Shown here in pieces: positions 24,859-31,866 of a DNA stretch of 64,000 bases (positions are counted from its first letter, which is position 1; every line of letters starts with the position of its first letter). The DNA is taken from positions 1 through 64,000 of the forward strand of contig CAKOHR010000004.1 in NCBI GenBank assembly GCA_934085825.1, in the 5' to 3' direction. The stretch is from an uncultured Bacilli bacterium. Its GTDB lineage: Bacteria > Bacillota_I > Bacilli_A > RF39 > UBA660. The notes below the pieces were generated by a model. The model saw only the letters and a list, made by a program, of their open reading frames with translations. It was not told the origin of the DNA and ran no database searches. The translations under genes were made by a program, and so were the position numbers.

Positions 24859-25278
24859 CTAATTCTCACTTACATTATTTTCTGAATATTTTGCATATAT
24901 ATGGTTATTTTTTCTATATATTTGTATTTCATCATTTAGCATACTTTTATTTGTAACATTATTTATTAATTCAATTTTCTCATTTTCATTTGTTTCAGTG
25001 GATTTAAAATACTTTTCATCAATTAAATCTTTAACAGTAACTTTTAAGCAAGCATTTGATTTGTAATCATCAACTGTACATTCTTCTGTTAATTCTTCTT
25101 GATGATCTTGACCATATACTATAGCCGCTGCTTCTAAATTTTGTTTTTTAGTTTCTAATAAATCTTTTAAAGATCTGTCTCTAACGCCTATAATATTGAC
25201 TGCTGCAATTGAAACTAGAATGCTAAGGATAACAATAACTGCTAGTACTTCTACTAATGTAAACCCGTTTTTTTTCAT
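24859..25278 (-). CDS. Type IV prepilin-like (pseudopilin) protein
   Basis: A 139-residue protein with a textbook class III signal: a short basic leader MKKNG, then FTLVEVLAVIVILS with Glu at mature position 5, i.e. cleavage and methylation before Phe. A charged globular tail with two cysteines follows. Such pseudopilins belong to type II secretion or competence (ComGC-like) machines, but no other pilus gene is in this window. It sits between engB and der, overlapping engB by 4 bp, so it is expressed with two ribosome GTPases. Confidence 0.85.
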   Translation of the reverse strand: MKKNGFTLVEVLAVIVILSILVSIAAVNIIGVRDRSLKDLLETKKQNLEAAAIVYGQDHQEELTEECTVDDYKSNACLKVTVKDLIDEKYFKSTETNENEKIELINNVTNKSMLNDEIQIYRKNNHIYAKYSENNVSEN

Positions 25279-25853
25279 ATTTTACCTGCAATAAGATTAC
25301 TTACTTCTGCTTTGCCTTTCTTTGTAACTGTTGAAAATGTTATAAATTCATTGTCGTCAAATTTCAATGTATCTTTAATTAACTTATCTTGTTTTATTCT
25401 ATTATTTTTACTTATTTTATCATACTTTGTTGCTACGATTGTTATATCAAGATTATAATATTTTAGAAAATCATACATTAATACATCATCTTCAGTAGGT
25501 TTATGTCTATAATCAATAAGCATAAATACATGTTTTAAATTTGGTCTTTCTTTTAAATATTCTTCAATCATTAATCCAAATTTCTTTTGTGTGTCTTTAC
25601 TTACGCTGGCATATCCATAACCAGGTACATCTACTAAATAAAACGCATCATTAACTTTATAAAAATTTAAAGTTTGAGTTTTTCCTGGCTTAGAACTTGT
25701 TCTGGCAAAGTTCTTTCTTTCTATCAAAGTATTTATAAAACTACTTTTACCTACATTACTTCTGCCTACTAGTAAAAATTCTGGTTTGTTATCATCTGGA
25801 TATTGACTCCTTCTAACAGCTATTATTGGTTCGCTAACATTTTCTATTTGCAT
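25275..25853 (-). CDS. engB: Ribosome biogenesis GTPase EngB (YsxC)
   Basis: A 50S assembly GTPase of about 192 residues. G1 is GRSNVGKSSFI, then the switch SKPGKTQTLNFY, G3 DVPGYGYA, G4 TKYDKI and a G5-like TFSTVTKKG. It begins most plausibly at ATG 25853, aligning with YsxC starts; a GTG four codons earlier (25865) is the alternative. It is first in an operon with the pseudopilin and der. EngB and Der both act on the large subunit. Confidence 0.95.
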   Translation of the reverse strand: MQIENVSEPIIAVRRSQYPDDNKPEFLLVGRSNVGKSSFINTLIERKNFARTSSKPGKTQTLNFYKVNDAFYLVDVPGYGYASVSKDTQKKFGLMIEEYLKERPNLKHVFMLIDYRHKPTEDDVLMYDFLKYYNLDITIVATKYDKISKNNRIKQDKLIKDTLKFDDNEFITFSTVTKKGKAEVSNLIAGKI

Positions 25854-25934
25854 AAACTTTTTCACCCACTTATAATTATATATTATTTCATGGAAAATTG
25901 CAAATATTCATAGAATTTAATAAGGAGGATTGTT

Positions 25935-26288
25935 ATGCATAATACTAATTTTCCTCCCAATATTGATCCTCATGCTTTCTCAATTATTGCTGTAGCTGTA
26001 GGTTATGCTTGTGTTGGAGATTACGATGCTAATGAACAAAATTCTATTGGAAACTGGCTTATATTAGTGGGACAATATATTCTTACTCATGCTGCTCAAC
26101 AACAATTAATTGAGTCAAGAATTCAAAATAATAATATTAATATAAATTCTAAGAAATATAAAAAAGGCCAAGGTGGCCCTTTTACAAATAATGAACAAAA
26201 TAAGAGTAATCAGACTCAAAGAGATGAAGTAGAGTTTTTACTAGATGCTTTAAAGAAAATGCAAGATGAATTAGATAAACTTAAGTAG
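25935..26288 (+). CDS. Conserved small protein of unknown function
   Basis: A 117-residue protein with a strong AAGGAGG site. The N-terminal half is a compact hydrophobic domain (DPHAFSIIAVAVGYACVGDY, then DANEQNSIGNWLILVGQYI). The C-terminal half is a polar linker ending in an amphipathic helix (DEVEFLLDALKKMQDELDKL). I have the impression that similar short proteins occur in other Bacillota, but no function is known to me. The DANEQNSIGNWL block looks like the conserved signature. It is convergent with the LCP gene, with one base between the two stops. Confidence 0.7.
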   Translation: MHNTNFPPNIDPHAFSIIAVAVGYACVGDYDANEQNSIGNWLILVGQYILTHAAQQQLIESRIQNNNININSKKYKKGQGGPFTNNEQNKSNQTQRDEVEFLLDALKKMQDELDKLK

Positions 26289-27719
26289 CTATTTATTTTC
26301 AAGTACTTCTTTAATTTGCTTTTTGGCATTATCAACCGTTTTATAATCTGGTTTCATAACATATAATTTTGTCTTGCTGTAGCTATATACATAGTCCATT
26401 GAATCTGTGCCATCTACACTAATTGATTTTATATCCCATGAACTTCCATTCTTCAGCTGCATTTTAATTAATTTAGTTATATCTTCATCATCTATGTTAG
26501 TTACAAATTTTCCTTTTAATGATGAAAGTATACTCGTATAATTAGTAATAATTTTAGGACTTATTACTTTATTTATTAACGCGGTTAAAACTCTTTGTTG
26601 ATTTTCTCCCCTTACTCGATCTCCTTCTGTAAATGATTTTCTTTCCCTGGCAAATGATAATGCCTTTTTGCCATCTAAGATATTATCACCGATTTTGTAT
26701 GTGTACCCATCTTGTGATGTAAACTCATATGGTGAATTTACAGTTATTCCATCTAGAGCATCAACAATATCAACAACAGAAGTAAAATTAACTTTGACAT
26801 AGTAATTAATTTTAGTGTCTAGTAAGTCTTCGATAGTATTAATACTTTCATTAATTCCATATATGCCTGCATGTGTTAATTTATCATACTTACCATTTTT
26901 ATGTAGCTTGACATAATAATCTCGAGGAATATTTGTAAGCAATATTTCTTTAGTTGTAGGATTTACTGTAATAAGCATGTTAACATCACTTCGAGATACT
27001 TTATTAATACTTCCATAGGTATCTATGCCAGAAATATATATGTTAAAAGATTTTTTAGTTACATCAACTGTTTTACCTACTTTACCAGTTTTTACATCAA
27101 TATTAAAGTTTGCTATTTTTCTTAAAAGAGCATAATCATTACTACTTTCTTCTTTTAGTATTTCTAGTTGAGCATCTTCTAATACTATAGCATCTACCTT
27201 TTTATTCTTTAAACTATTTACTAACTTATCAACATCATTTTCTATTCTTTCTTTATAGGTTATTTTGCTACTTATCTTATCTATTGCTTTACTTAACCCA
27301 TTATTATTTTCAGGACTCATATAAGCAATAGTTTTGCTTTTTAATTCTTCTAAACTTGTAATGGGGCTTGAATCTAGAACTAATACATTGTAGTTTTCAG
27401 TTTTATATTCACTAAATCCTAAAGATTTTAAAAAGTTAATTGTATTTAGCCCGTAATTTATACCAAGAGTCATAACTCCGATTAATATTAAGGCAAGAAT
27501 ACTTCCTATAAAATTTTTTATATTTCCTTTACTTAATAGTAACCAGCCAGTTAATAAATCAATAATAATCATGGCTATTAGAAAAACTATAAAATATTCA
27601 AAAGGAAAAACATTTATAAAATATACTAAACATCCGACTAGTAGGCTTAGGATAGTTATTAGTATACATAAATATTTTCTAAAAATAGAAAGATTATTTT
27701 TTTTATTATTCTTTTTCAT
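26289..27719 (-). CDS. LytR-CpsA-Psr (LCP) family cell-wall glycopolymer ligase
   Basis: Attaches anionic glycopolymers such as teichoic acids or capsule to peptidoglycan. About 476 residues: three N-terminal transmembrane helices, an outer accessory domain, then the LCP domain. That domain has the conserved Asp/Arg residues in SRSDVNMLITVNP, LLTNIPRDYYVKL, SFARERKSF and GDRVRGENQQRVL. The ATG at 27719 is used; a longer frame needs a TTG at 27788. Regulation is not visible. Confidence 0.9.
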   Translation of the reverse strand: MKKNNKKNNLSIFRKYLCILITILSLLVGCLVYFINVFPFEYFIVFLIAMIIIDLLTGWLLLSKGNIKNFIGSILALILIGVMTLGINYGLNTINFLKSLGFSEYKTENYNVLVLDSSPITSLEELKSKTIAYMSPENNNGLSKAIDKISSKITYKERIENDVDKLVNSLKNKKVDAIVLEDAQLEILKEESSNDYALLRKIANFNIDVKTGKVGKTVDVTKKSFNIYISGIDTYGSINKVSRSDVNMLITVNPTTKEILLTNIPRDYYVKLHKNGKYDKLTHAGIYGINESINTIEDLLDTKINYYVKVNFTSVVDIVDALDGITVNSPYEFTSQDGYTYKIGDNILDGKKALSFARERKSFTEGDRVRGENQQRVLTALINKVISPKIITNYTSILSSLKGKFVTNIDDEDITKLIKMQLKNGSSWDIKSISVDGTDSMDYVYSYSKTKLYVMKPDYKTVDNAKKQIKEVLENK

Positions 27720-27792
27720 AAATATCACAAATAAAGTATACAAACATTTAAATAAAAATGCAATAGAAAAGGCACTTTTTATTGTCAAGCGC

Positions 27793-28692
27793 CTATTTTG
27801 CTTTTTTTCTTACTAAAGAATATGCTTGTTCTTTAAAATCTCCACTTCTTATTTTTTGAATTTGATCACTTAAGACAGCTTTAGTAAAATATACAACATC
27901 ACTTAAATCAACATTTTTATCTACGAATTGATATTTTTTCTTCATGAGATTCCAAAGTTCATCATGTCTTTTTATGAATTCTTTATTCAAAAATTCAACA
28001 CTTACATCTTCAAGTTTCATTCCATACATAAGTACCATTGCTTCAAAATATAAACTAAATTTGTCACTATCATAATCTCTACCGAATAAATTATATATAT
28101 CATAAAAGTCTTTAACTCTTGTATTTAGTACATCTTCTCTGGTATTGTGGGAAATAATATATAATTTTTCTGCAACGTGTTCCTCAAATGATGGGGTATT
28201 TATATAAAATTTTTTGTCTCCTTTAAATAATGGTTCTACACCTTTAAATTGGGTTTCAAAAATAACTTTATTATTTTCTTTAAAATCAATTGGTACAGGT
28301 ATTACCATTTCTTTATCATTATCATATTTTATTTTAGCTATTAAAGGTATTTTGTAGACACCATTTTTTGTTTGTCTTGGTAATGCAGCTAGATCAAATG
28401 TTAAACTTTTTGTAGTGGTTTCATATATTGATTTGTAAAGAATTTCAAGAGGTACGTGATGTGATAAGCTTGATGATAAGTCAATATCTAAGACAGGTCT
28501 TGAAAGATTTTTTAAGTGTACATACTGACTAAAACTACCCTTTACTACTAGATGTCCATTATTTATAAGTGTCATTTGTTCTAAAAATTTTCTAGCATAA
28601 TAAGTTGTATAAGCTGCCATATATGAAATTCCTAATCGATCAGCTTCTTTTTTCATAAACGCTTTTTCTTGATTTAAATTTTTAAATTCCAT
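27793..28692 (-). CDS. AbiEii-like nucleotidyltransferase
   Basis: A 299-residue protein of the AbiEii/DUF1814 nucleotidyltransferase group. The N-terminal winged-helix-like part is followed by VVKGSFSQYVHL and RPVLDIDLSSS (the G-S...D-x-D polymerase-beta-type active site, about residues 48-75) and the family-typical RVKDFYDIYNL (about 190). AbiEii enzymes are toxins of type IV systems, but no AbiEi antitoxin is adjacent. Here it is third in an operon behind two kinase-fold proteins. ATG 28692 follows GGGGAG; a longer frame overlapping the kinase gene is less likely. Target and toxicity are unknown. Confidence 0.75.
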   Translation of the reverse strand: MEFKNLNQEKAFMKKEADRLGISYMAAYTTYYARKFLEQMTLINNGHLVVKGSFSQYVHLKNLSRPVLDIDLSSSLSHHVPLEILYKSIYETTTKSLTFDLAALPRQTKNGVYKIPLIAKIKYDNDKEMVIPVPIDFKENNKVIFETQFKGVEPLFKGDKKFYINTPSFEEHVAEKLYIISHNTREDVLNTRVKDFYDIYNLFGRDYDSDKFSLYFEAMVLMYGMKLEDVSVEFLNKEFIKRHDELWNLMKKKYQFVDKNVDLSDVVYFTKAVLSDQIQKIRSGDFKEQAYSLVRKKAK

Positions 28693-28708
28693 AATTCTCC
28701 CCAATATA

Positions 28709-29563
28709 TTATTTACTTCTGCATCGTGATTTGCCTTGTATTTCTTCAATTGATTCTAGAAGATAATCAACATTTACATTAGGTCTATCACTATATACAC
28801 GACTTAAATTATCTAAAAGCTCTTTATTAGCACCTATTTGTTCAAGATAATTTAAATATTCCATGTAATTTTCGGCAGAATATAAATGCATTCTGTCACC
28901 ACTTAGAAAATTTAAAATCATAATATTATAACAATATAGATCTGTTTCAACACTTGGTATAAATTCTGCTCCACAACTTCTAGTAGTAATTCTTTCATAT
29001 TTTGGATAATATTTAACTGGTGTCATAGAACTTACATATTTAGTACCAAATTTTAAATTACTAGAAATACTACATGAGTCTAAATCTACTACTTTTAATT
29101 GACCTTCTGGTGTTACAATAAAATTCTTTTCATGTAAATCATTTAGAAAGAAATCATCTATAGCTCCAGTATCTCTAACTTTTTGCATTTTTCTTAATAT
29201 ATCTCCAGCATTTTGTAATGCTTTAATTTTGTCTTTTACATCTACACTTTCATCTTTTAGGTAATCATCTAAAGTTACTCCATGTATATATGGCATTTCA
29301 TAACCAACAACCTCTTTATTTATTGAAACCAAATTTGTTGGTAAGGCTAATTCTTCCATATTTATAACATTTCTTTTATTTTCTAAAGAATGAATGGTAT
29401 AAAGCTTATTACTAAAATAATTGCCATTTAAATTACTAATTCTTTTTACTACAGTATCTCTGTCTGTTAAATATAATTGGCCTTCGTTAAAAAATGGTAT
29501 CTTAATGTTTGGTAAATCTTTCATTTGATCCATTTCTTCTCTCTTATAATTTTTTGCTAACAT
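28709..29563 (-). CDS. Protein kinase-like protein (A)
   Basis: A 284-residue protein with a minimal kinase fold. It shows the ATP lysine in TVVKRIS (about 40), a hinge-like VVGYEMPYIHG (about 85), a catalytic loop FLNDLHEKNFIV with Asp...Asn (about 142-153), the metal Asp in VVDLDSC in place of DFG (about 163) and ETDLYCYNIMIL in the F-helix region. It is paralogous to the next gene upstream. The set of catalytic residues looks complete. The substrate could be a protein or small molecule. AGGAGG precedes the ATG. Confidence 0.75.
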   Translation of the reverse strand: MLAKNYKREEMDQMKDLPNIKIPFFNEGQLYLTDRDTVVKRISNLNGNYFSNKLYTIHSLENKRNVINMEELALPTNLVSINKEVVGYEMPYIHGVTLDDYLKDESVDVKDKIKALQNAGDILRKMQKVRDTGAIDDFFLNDLHEKNFIVTPEGQLKVVDLDSCSISSNLKFGTKYVSSMTPVKYYPKYERITTRSCGAEFIPSVETDLYCYNIMILNFLSGDRMHLYSAENYMEYLNYLEQIGANKELLDNLSRVYSDRPNVNVDYLLESIEEIQGKSRCRSK

Positions 29564-29577
29564 TTTAAACCTCCTGA

Positions 29578-30450
29578 TTATTTAGATTTTTTTAAAGTAT
29601 AGTTGTTTCTGACATCTATCTCATCTAACATTTCTATTTCAAAATTATTTTCTTCGCTATTTGTATAAACATTTGCTAGGGCATCTAATAGTTCTAAAGG
29701 AACTTTTTTACTTGATAAGTAACTTAAATATTTGTAATATTCATCAAGTGTCCATCTATAAGATGTTTTCTCACCACTTAAAACATTTAGAAGCATGTAT
29801 ATAAAACTTAAAATGGTTGTGTTTCGATTTGGAATAGGATTACCATTTTCATCCTTTGGATATTTACTAAAATTTTCTTCTAAATTGGCATTACAAGTTA
29901 AAAACTTTGAAATACTTACAGTGCTATCATTTATATAAGCACTATCCATATCTATTGCTTTAATTTTTTGCTCCATTATGTCTAGAACAAAATTGGCTTC
30001 ATGAATGTCCCCTAGGAAGAATTTTCCTTCTAATGCTTTGATTGACATACTTTTTTCAAGTATCATATATATTTCTTTTAAATATTTTATTTTTTGTTCG
30101 ATATTAATTTTAGGATTATTTAAGAATAAGGACATATTAATGTTATTCTCTATAAATGGCATTGAAAACCCAGATATATTTCCATCTAGAGATATTAACG
30201 AAGTTGGTAATATTAATTCGTCCATTCCTATACTTTCTCTGTTTACTAATAGTTCACTAATAATATACATTTTATCAGCTAAATATCTGTCACTCTGATT
30301 ATAATAAATTTTAATTAATTCTTTTAAATAATTCCATTTATCTTTATGATTATAAAGATATAGCCTTCCTTCAGTATTAACGATTTGATTGCTAAGTTGT
30401 AGCAATGGCATGCTTTTTAATTTTCGCAAGCTTAGTTCAACCACTTTCAT
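29578..30450 (-). CDS. Protein kinase-like protein (B)
   Basis: A 290-residue paralogue of kinase A with the same order of segments: SLDGNISGFSMPFIENN (hinge), FFLGDIHEANFVLD (catalytic loop), IKAIDMDSAYI (metal Asp) and TTILSFIYMLLNVLSGE (F-helix). The N-lobe lysine is less obvious than in A, so it could be the weaker or regulatory member of a pair. It is first in the operon and has its own promoter. The two kinases and the AbiEii-like enzyme are presumably functionally linked. Confidence 0.7.
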   Translation of the reverse strand: MKVVELSLRKLKSMPLLQLSNQIVNTEGRLYLYNHKDKWNYLKELIKIYYNQSDRYLADKMYIISELLVNRESIGMDELILPTSLISLDGNISGFSMPFIENNINMSLFLNNPKINIEQKIKYLKEIYMILEKSMSIKALEGKFFLGDIHEANFVLDIMEQKIKAIDMDSAYINDSTVSISKFLTCNANLEENFSKYPKDENGNPIPNRNTTILSFIYMLLNVLSGEKTSYRWTLDEYYKYLSYLSSKKVPLELLDALANVYTNSEENNFEIEMLDEIDVRNNYTLKKSK

Positions 30451-30476
30451 AGATTTATCCCCCTTAAGTTAGCTAC

Positions 30477-30505
30477 ATTATATCACATTTTTTTCAAAAA
30501 TGCAA
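30477..30505 (-). promoter_or_regulatory. Promoter of the kinase/AbiEii operon
   Basis: On the minus strand TTGCAT (30500-30505), a 17-bp spacer and TATAAT (30477-30482), 27 bases before the ATG at 30450. Confidence 0.75.
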
Positions 30506-30517
30506 ATTAATATTTGC
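30495..30517 (-). terminator. Short terminator after the Cys-rich protein gene
   Basis: On the minus strand GCAAAT pairs with ATTTGC around a 4-base loop and is followed by ATTTTTG. It overlaps the -35 box of the next promoter. Confidence 0.55.
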
Positions 30518-31151
30518 CTCGCACTAACTTGGTATTATTATTATACCTATTTTTTGCTTTTTCATACTCTTCTGGGAAGCATTCTACTAGATCTGGTAGG
30601 TCTTTTAAAATATCTATTATTTCTAATTCATCAACCCCTTCAAAATCTTTATTTAAAACTTCATAGATTACTTCTTCAACATCTTGTTTTAATGCCATAT
30701 CTACACTCATTCCAGTAAATCTTTTTACCATTTTGCCTAACAAATTTTGGTATGGATACCATTTTCTTAATTCATCTGTAGGATCTAAAAATGGCGTGCA
30801 TCCATCTTTTCCAGGTATTAAGTTTACGCCACCTCCAGGTCTATTTTCTAAGTTATATGAGCAACCGATATTTGTAAGCATTGAACACCTTTTCTTCATT
30901 GAAAATAAATCTATTACTCCTCTTCCTTCATTTCTAGCTCTTAAATAAAGCACTGGCATCATTATTTTTTTACCATTTGCTAGTCTTTCTATTTTAAATG
31001 CTGATACAATAGATACATTTTTAGTTTCTAAAACTTTAAGTATTGTACTTTTGTCAATACTTTTAAAATCACTAACAAAATAATCGCAACCACTTTTCTT
31101 GCAACATTTTCCTCCGCATTTACTACATAACTCTTTATTTTCATATTCCAT
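30507..31151 (-). CDS. Cysteine-rich YkgJ-like (metal-cluster) protein
   Basis: A 214-residue soluble protein. The N terminus CSKCGGKCCKKSGCDYFVSD (cysteines about 8-20) resembles the CxxCxxxCC start of the YkgJ/UPF0153 zinc- or iron-binding family. Further cysteines follow in KKRCSMLTNIGCSY and KDGCTPF, as expected for a cluster ligand set. Function is unknown. ATG 31151 follows GGTG; a GTG at 31163 is the alternative. It is an independent unit upstream of the kinase operon. Confidence 0.7.
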   Translation of the reverse strand: MEYENKELCSKCGGKCCKKSGCDYFVSDFKSIDKSTILKVLETKNVSIVSAFKIERLANGKKIMMPVLYLRARNEGRGVIDLFSMKKRCSMLTNIGCSYNLENRPGGGVNLIPGKDGCTPFLDPTDELRKWYPYQNLLGKMVKRFTGMSVDMALKQDVEEVIYEVLNKDFEGVDELEIIDILKDLPDLVECFPEEYEKAKNRYNNNTKLVRGKY

Positions 31152-31202
31152 ACTTTTCACCACAAGTTGTTATTATATATTAATTTTTTTCAAAAATCAA
31201 GT

Positions 31203-31231
31203 TTGACAAATAGCCACATTTATGTTATTAT
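31203..31231 (+). promoter_or_regulatory. Promoter of antitoxin-like RNA 1
   Basis: TTGACA (31203-31208), a 17-bp spacer and TATTAT (31226-31231): a consensus -35 with no ORF behind it on this strand. The segment ACATTTATGTTATTATGTAT is repeated at the second copy 427 bp downstream. Confidence 0.85.
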
Positions 31232-31237
31232 GTATTT

Positions 31238-31346
31238 AGCAAAGACAATTTGCATATAATAAAAAAATGGAACATTCGATTTTGCGTGTTGAGTGTTAGC
31301 CATAGTTTGACTTAACCCAATCGGCTTGATTGGGCGTTATTTTTTT
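31238..31346 (+). ncRNA. Antitoxin-like RNA 1 (type I TA), about 110 nt
   Basis: The predicted transcript runs from the promoter to the terminator CCCAATC...GATTGGG with U7 (31316-31346). Its 3' end is antisense to the last codons and 3' region of the toxin-like ORF on the minus strand. A 5' hairpin (GCAAA...TTTGC) is followed by a 35-nt block (31267-31301) that recurs inverted at 31464-31493. Confidence 0.75.
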
Positions 31347-31493
31347 AATACTAGAATTAATATAATTACTAGTATTAAATCAAATGTAATGTACTCCAAA
31401 AGCTTTAATATAAAAGTTTTTATTTTCATAGACATTCCTCCTTATATTAAAAAAAATTAAAGAGGCTAACACCCAACAATCGAAATTGTTCCA
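31267..31493. repeat. Inverted repeat enclosing the toxin-like gene
   Basis: The left arm (31267-31301, starting ATGGAACATTCGATT) and right arm (31464-31493, ending AATTGTTCCAT) are imperfect inverted copies. In the toxin mRNA they are its 3' and 5' ends, so the message can close on itself. This is a known way of keeping type I toxin mRNAs untranslated. Confidence 0.75.
31337..31429 (-). CDS. Small hydrophobic toxin-like peptide (type I TA), 30 aa
   Basis: A 30-codon ORF with a strong GGAGG seven bases before ATG 31429. The peptide has a basic N terminus (MKIKTF), one predicted membrane helix in FDLILVIILILVL and a KK end. This is the size and shape of Fst, TxpA or BsrG-class toxins that insert in the membrane. 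It is transcribed from its own consensus promoter and opposed by an RNA overlapping its 3' end. It is not homologous to a named toxin that I can recall. Toxicity is inferred. Confidence 0.72.
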   Translation of the reverse strand: MKIKTFILKLLEYITFDLILVIILILVLKK

Positions 31494-31500
31494 TAAGACA

Positions 31501-31529
31501 ATTATACAATATCACAACTTTAAAATCAA
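31501..31529 (-). promoter_or_regulatory. Promoter of the toxin-like mRNA
   Basis: On the minus strand TTGATT (31524-31529), a 17-bp spacer and TATAAT (31501-31506). The predicted start (about 31494) coincides with the outer edge of the inverted repeat. Confidence 0.8.
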
Positions 31530-31576
31530 ATAAATTAAGCCACTTTTATTAATTTTATCATTTTGTCAAAATCAAG

Positions 31577-31592
31577 TATATACATGTATATA
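31577..31592. repeat. 16-bp perfect palindrome
   Basis: TATATACATGTATATA lies between the TA-like locus and the second RNA copy. It may be a protein-binding site or a chance AT palindrome. Confidence 0.35.
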
Positions 31593-31629
31593 TCTATTAA
31601 TTATTAGCAACTTTTTTATAGTAAAAGTA

Positions 31630-31658
31630 TTTACAAATGAATACATTTATGTTATTAT
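31630..31658 (+). promoter_or_regulatory. Promoter of orphan antitoxin-like RNA 2
   Basis: TTTACA (31630-31635), a 17-bp spacer and TATTAT (31653-31658). The spacer end and -10 are identical to the first copy. Confidence 0.75.
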
Positions 31659-31664
31659 GTATCT

Positions 31665-31778
31665 AGCAAAGTAATTTGCATATATAAAAAGATGGAACAT
31701 CCAGTTTTTCGTGAGATTGGATGCTACCAGTTAAAGTGTGTAGTATCTAAAACAACCCCGCTCATTTAGATGCTTTTT
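31665..31778 (+). ncRNA. Orphan antitoxin-like RNA 2, about 115 nt
   Basis: A second version of the RNA at 31238. It has the same start (AGCAAAG, AATTTGCATAT, ATGGAACAT) but a diverged middle, and its own terminator GTATCTAAA...TTTAGATGC with T5 (31743-31778). No hydrophobic ORF is visible on the opposite strand, so it is an orphan or acts in trans. Confidence 0.6.
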
Positions 31779-31820
31779 GTTAGATAATTTATATATATCA
31801 TGCAAATTATAATGCCAAGA

Positions 31821-31864
31821 AATACTAAAAGCAGTATGGTTTTACACATACTGCTTTTAGTATT
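31821..31864 (-). terminator. Perfect 18-bp hairpin, thrS terminator
   Basis: AATACTAAAAGCAGTATG (31821-31838) pairs without mismatch with 31847-31864 across an 8-base loop, immediately after the thrS stop. The T tail is poor, but the stem is very strong and symmetrical, so it may act for both strands. Confidence 0.8.
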
Positions 31865-31866
31865 AT

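Noticed and set aside
27720..27763. Promoter TTGCAT-17-TATACT directly before the LCP gene
   Set aside because: The implied start leaves only about nine bases before the ATG, with no room for a ribosome site; not listed as a feature.
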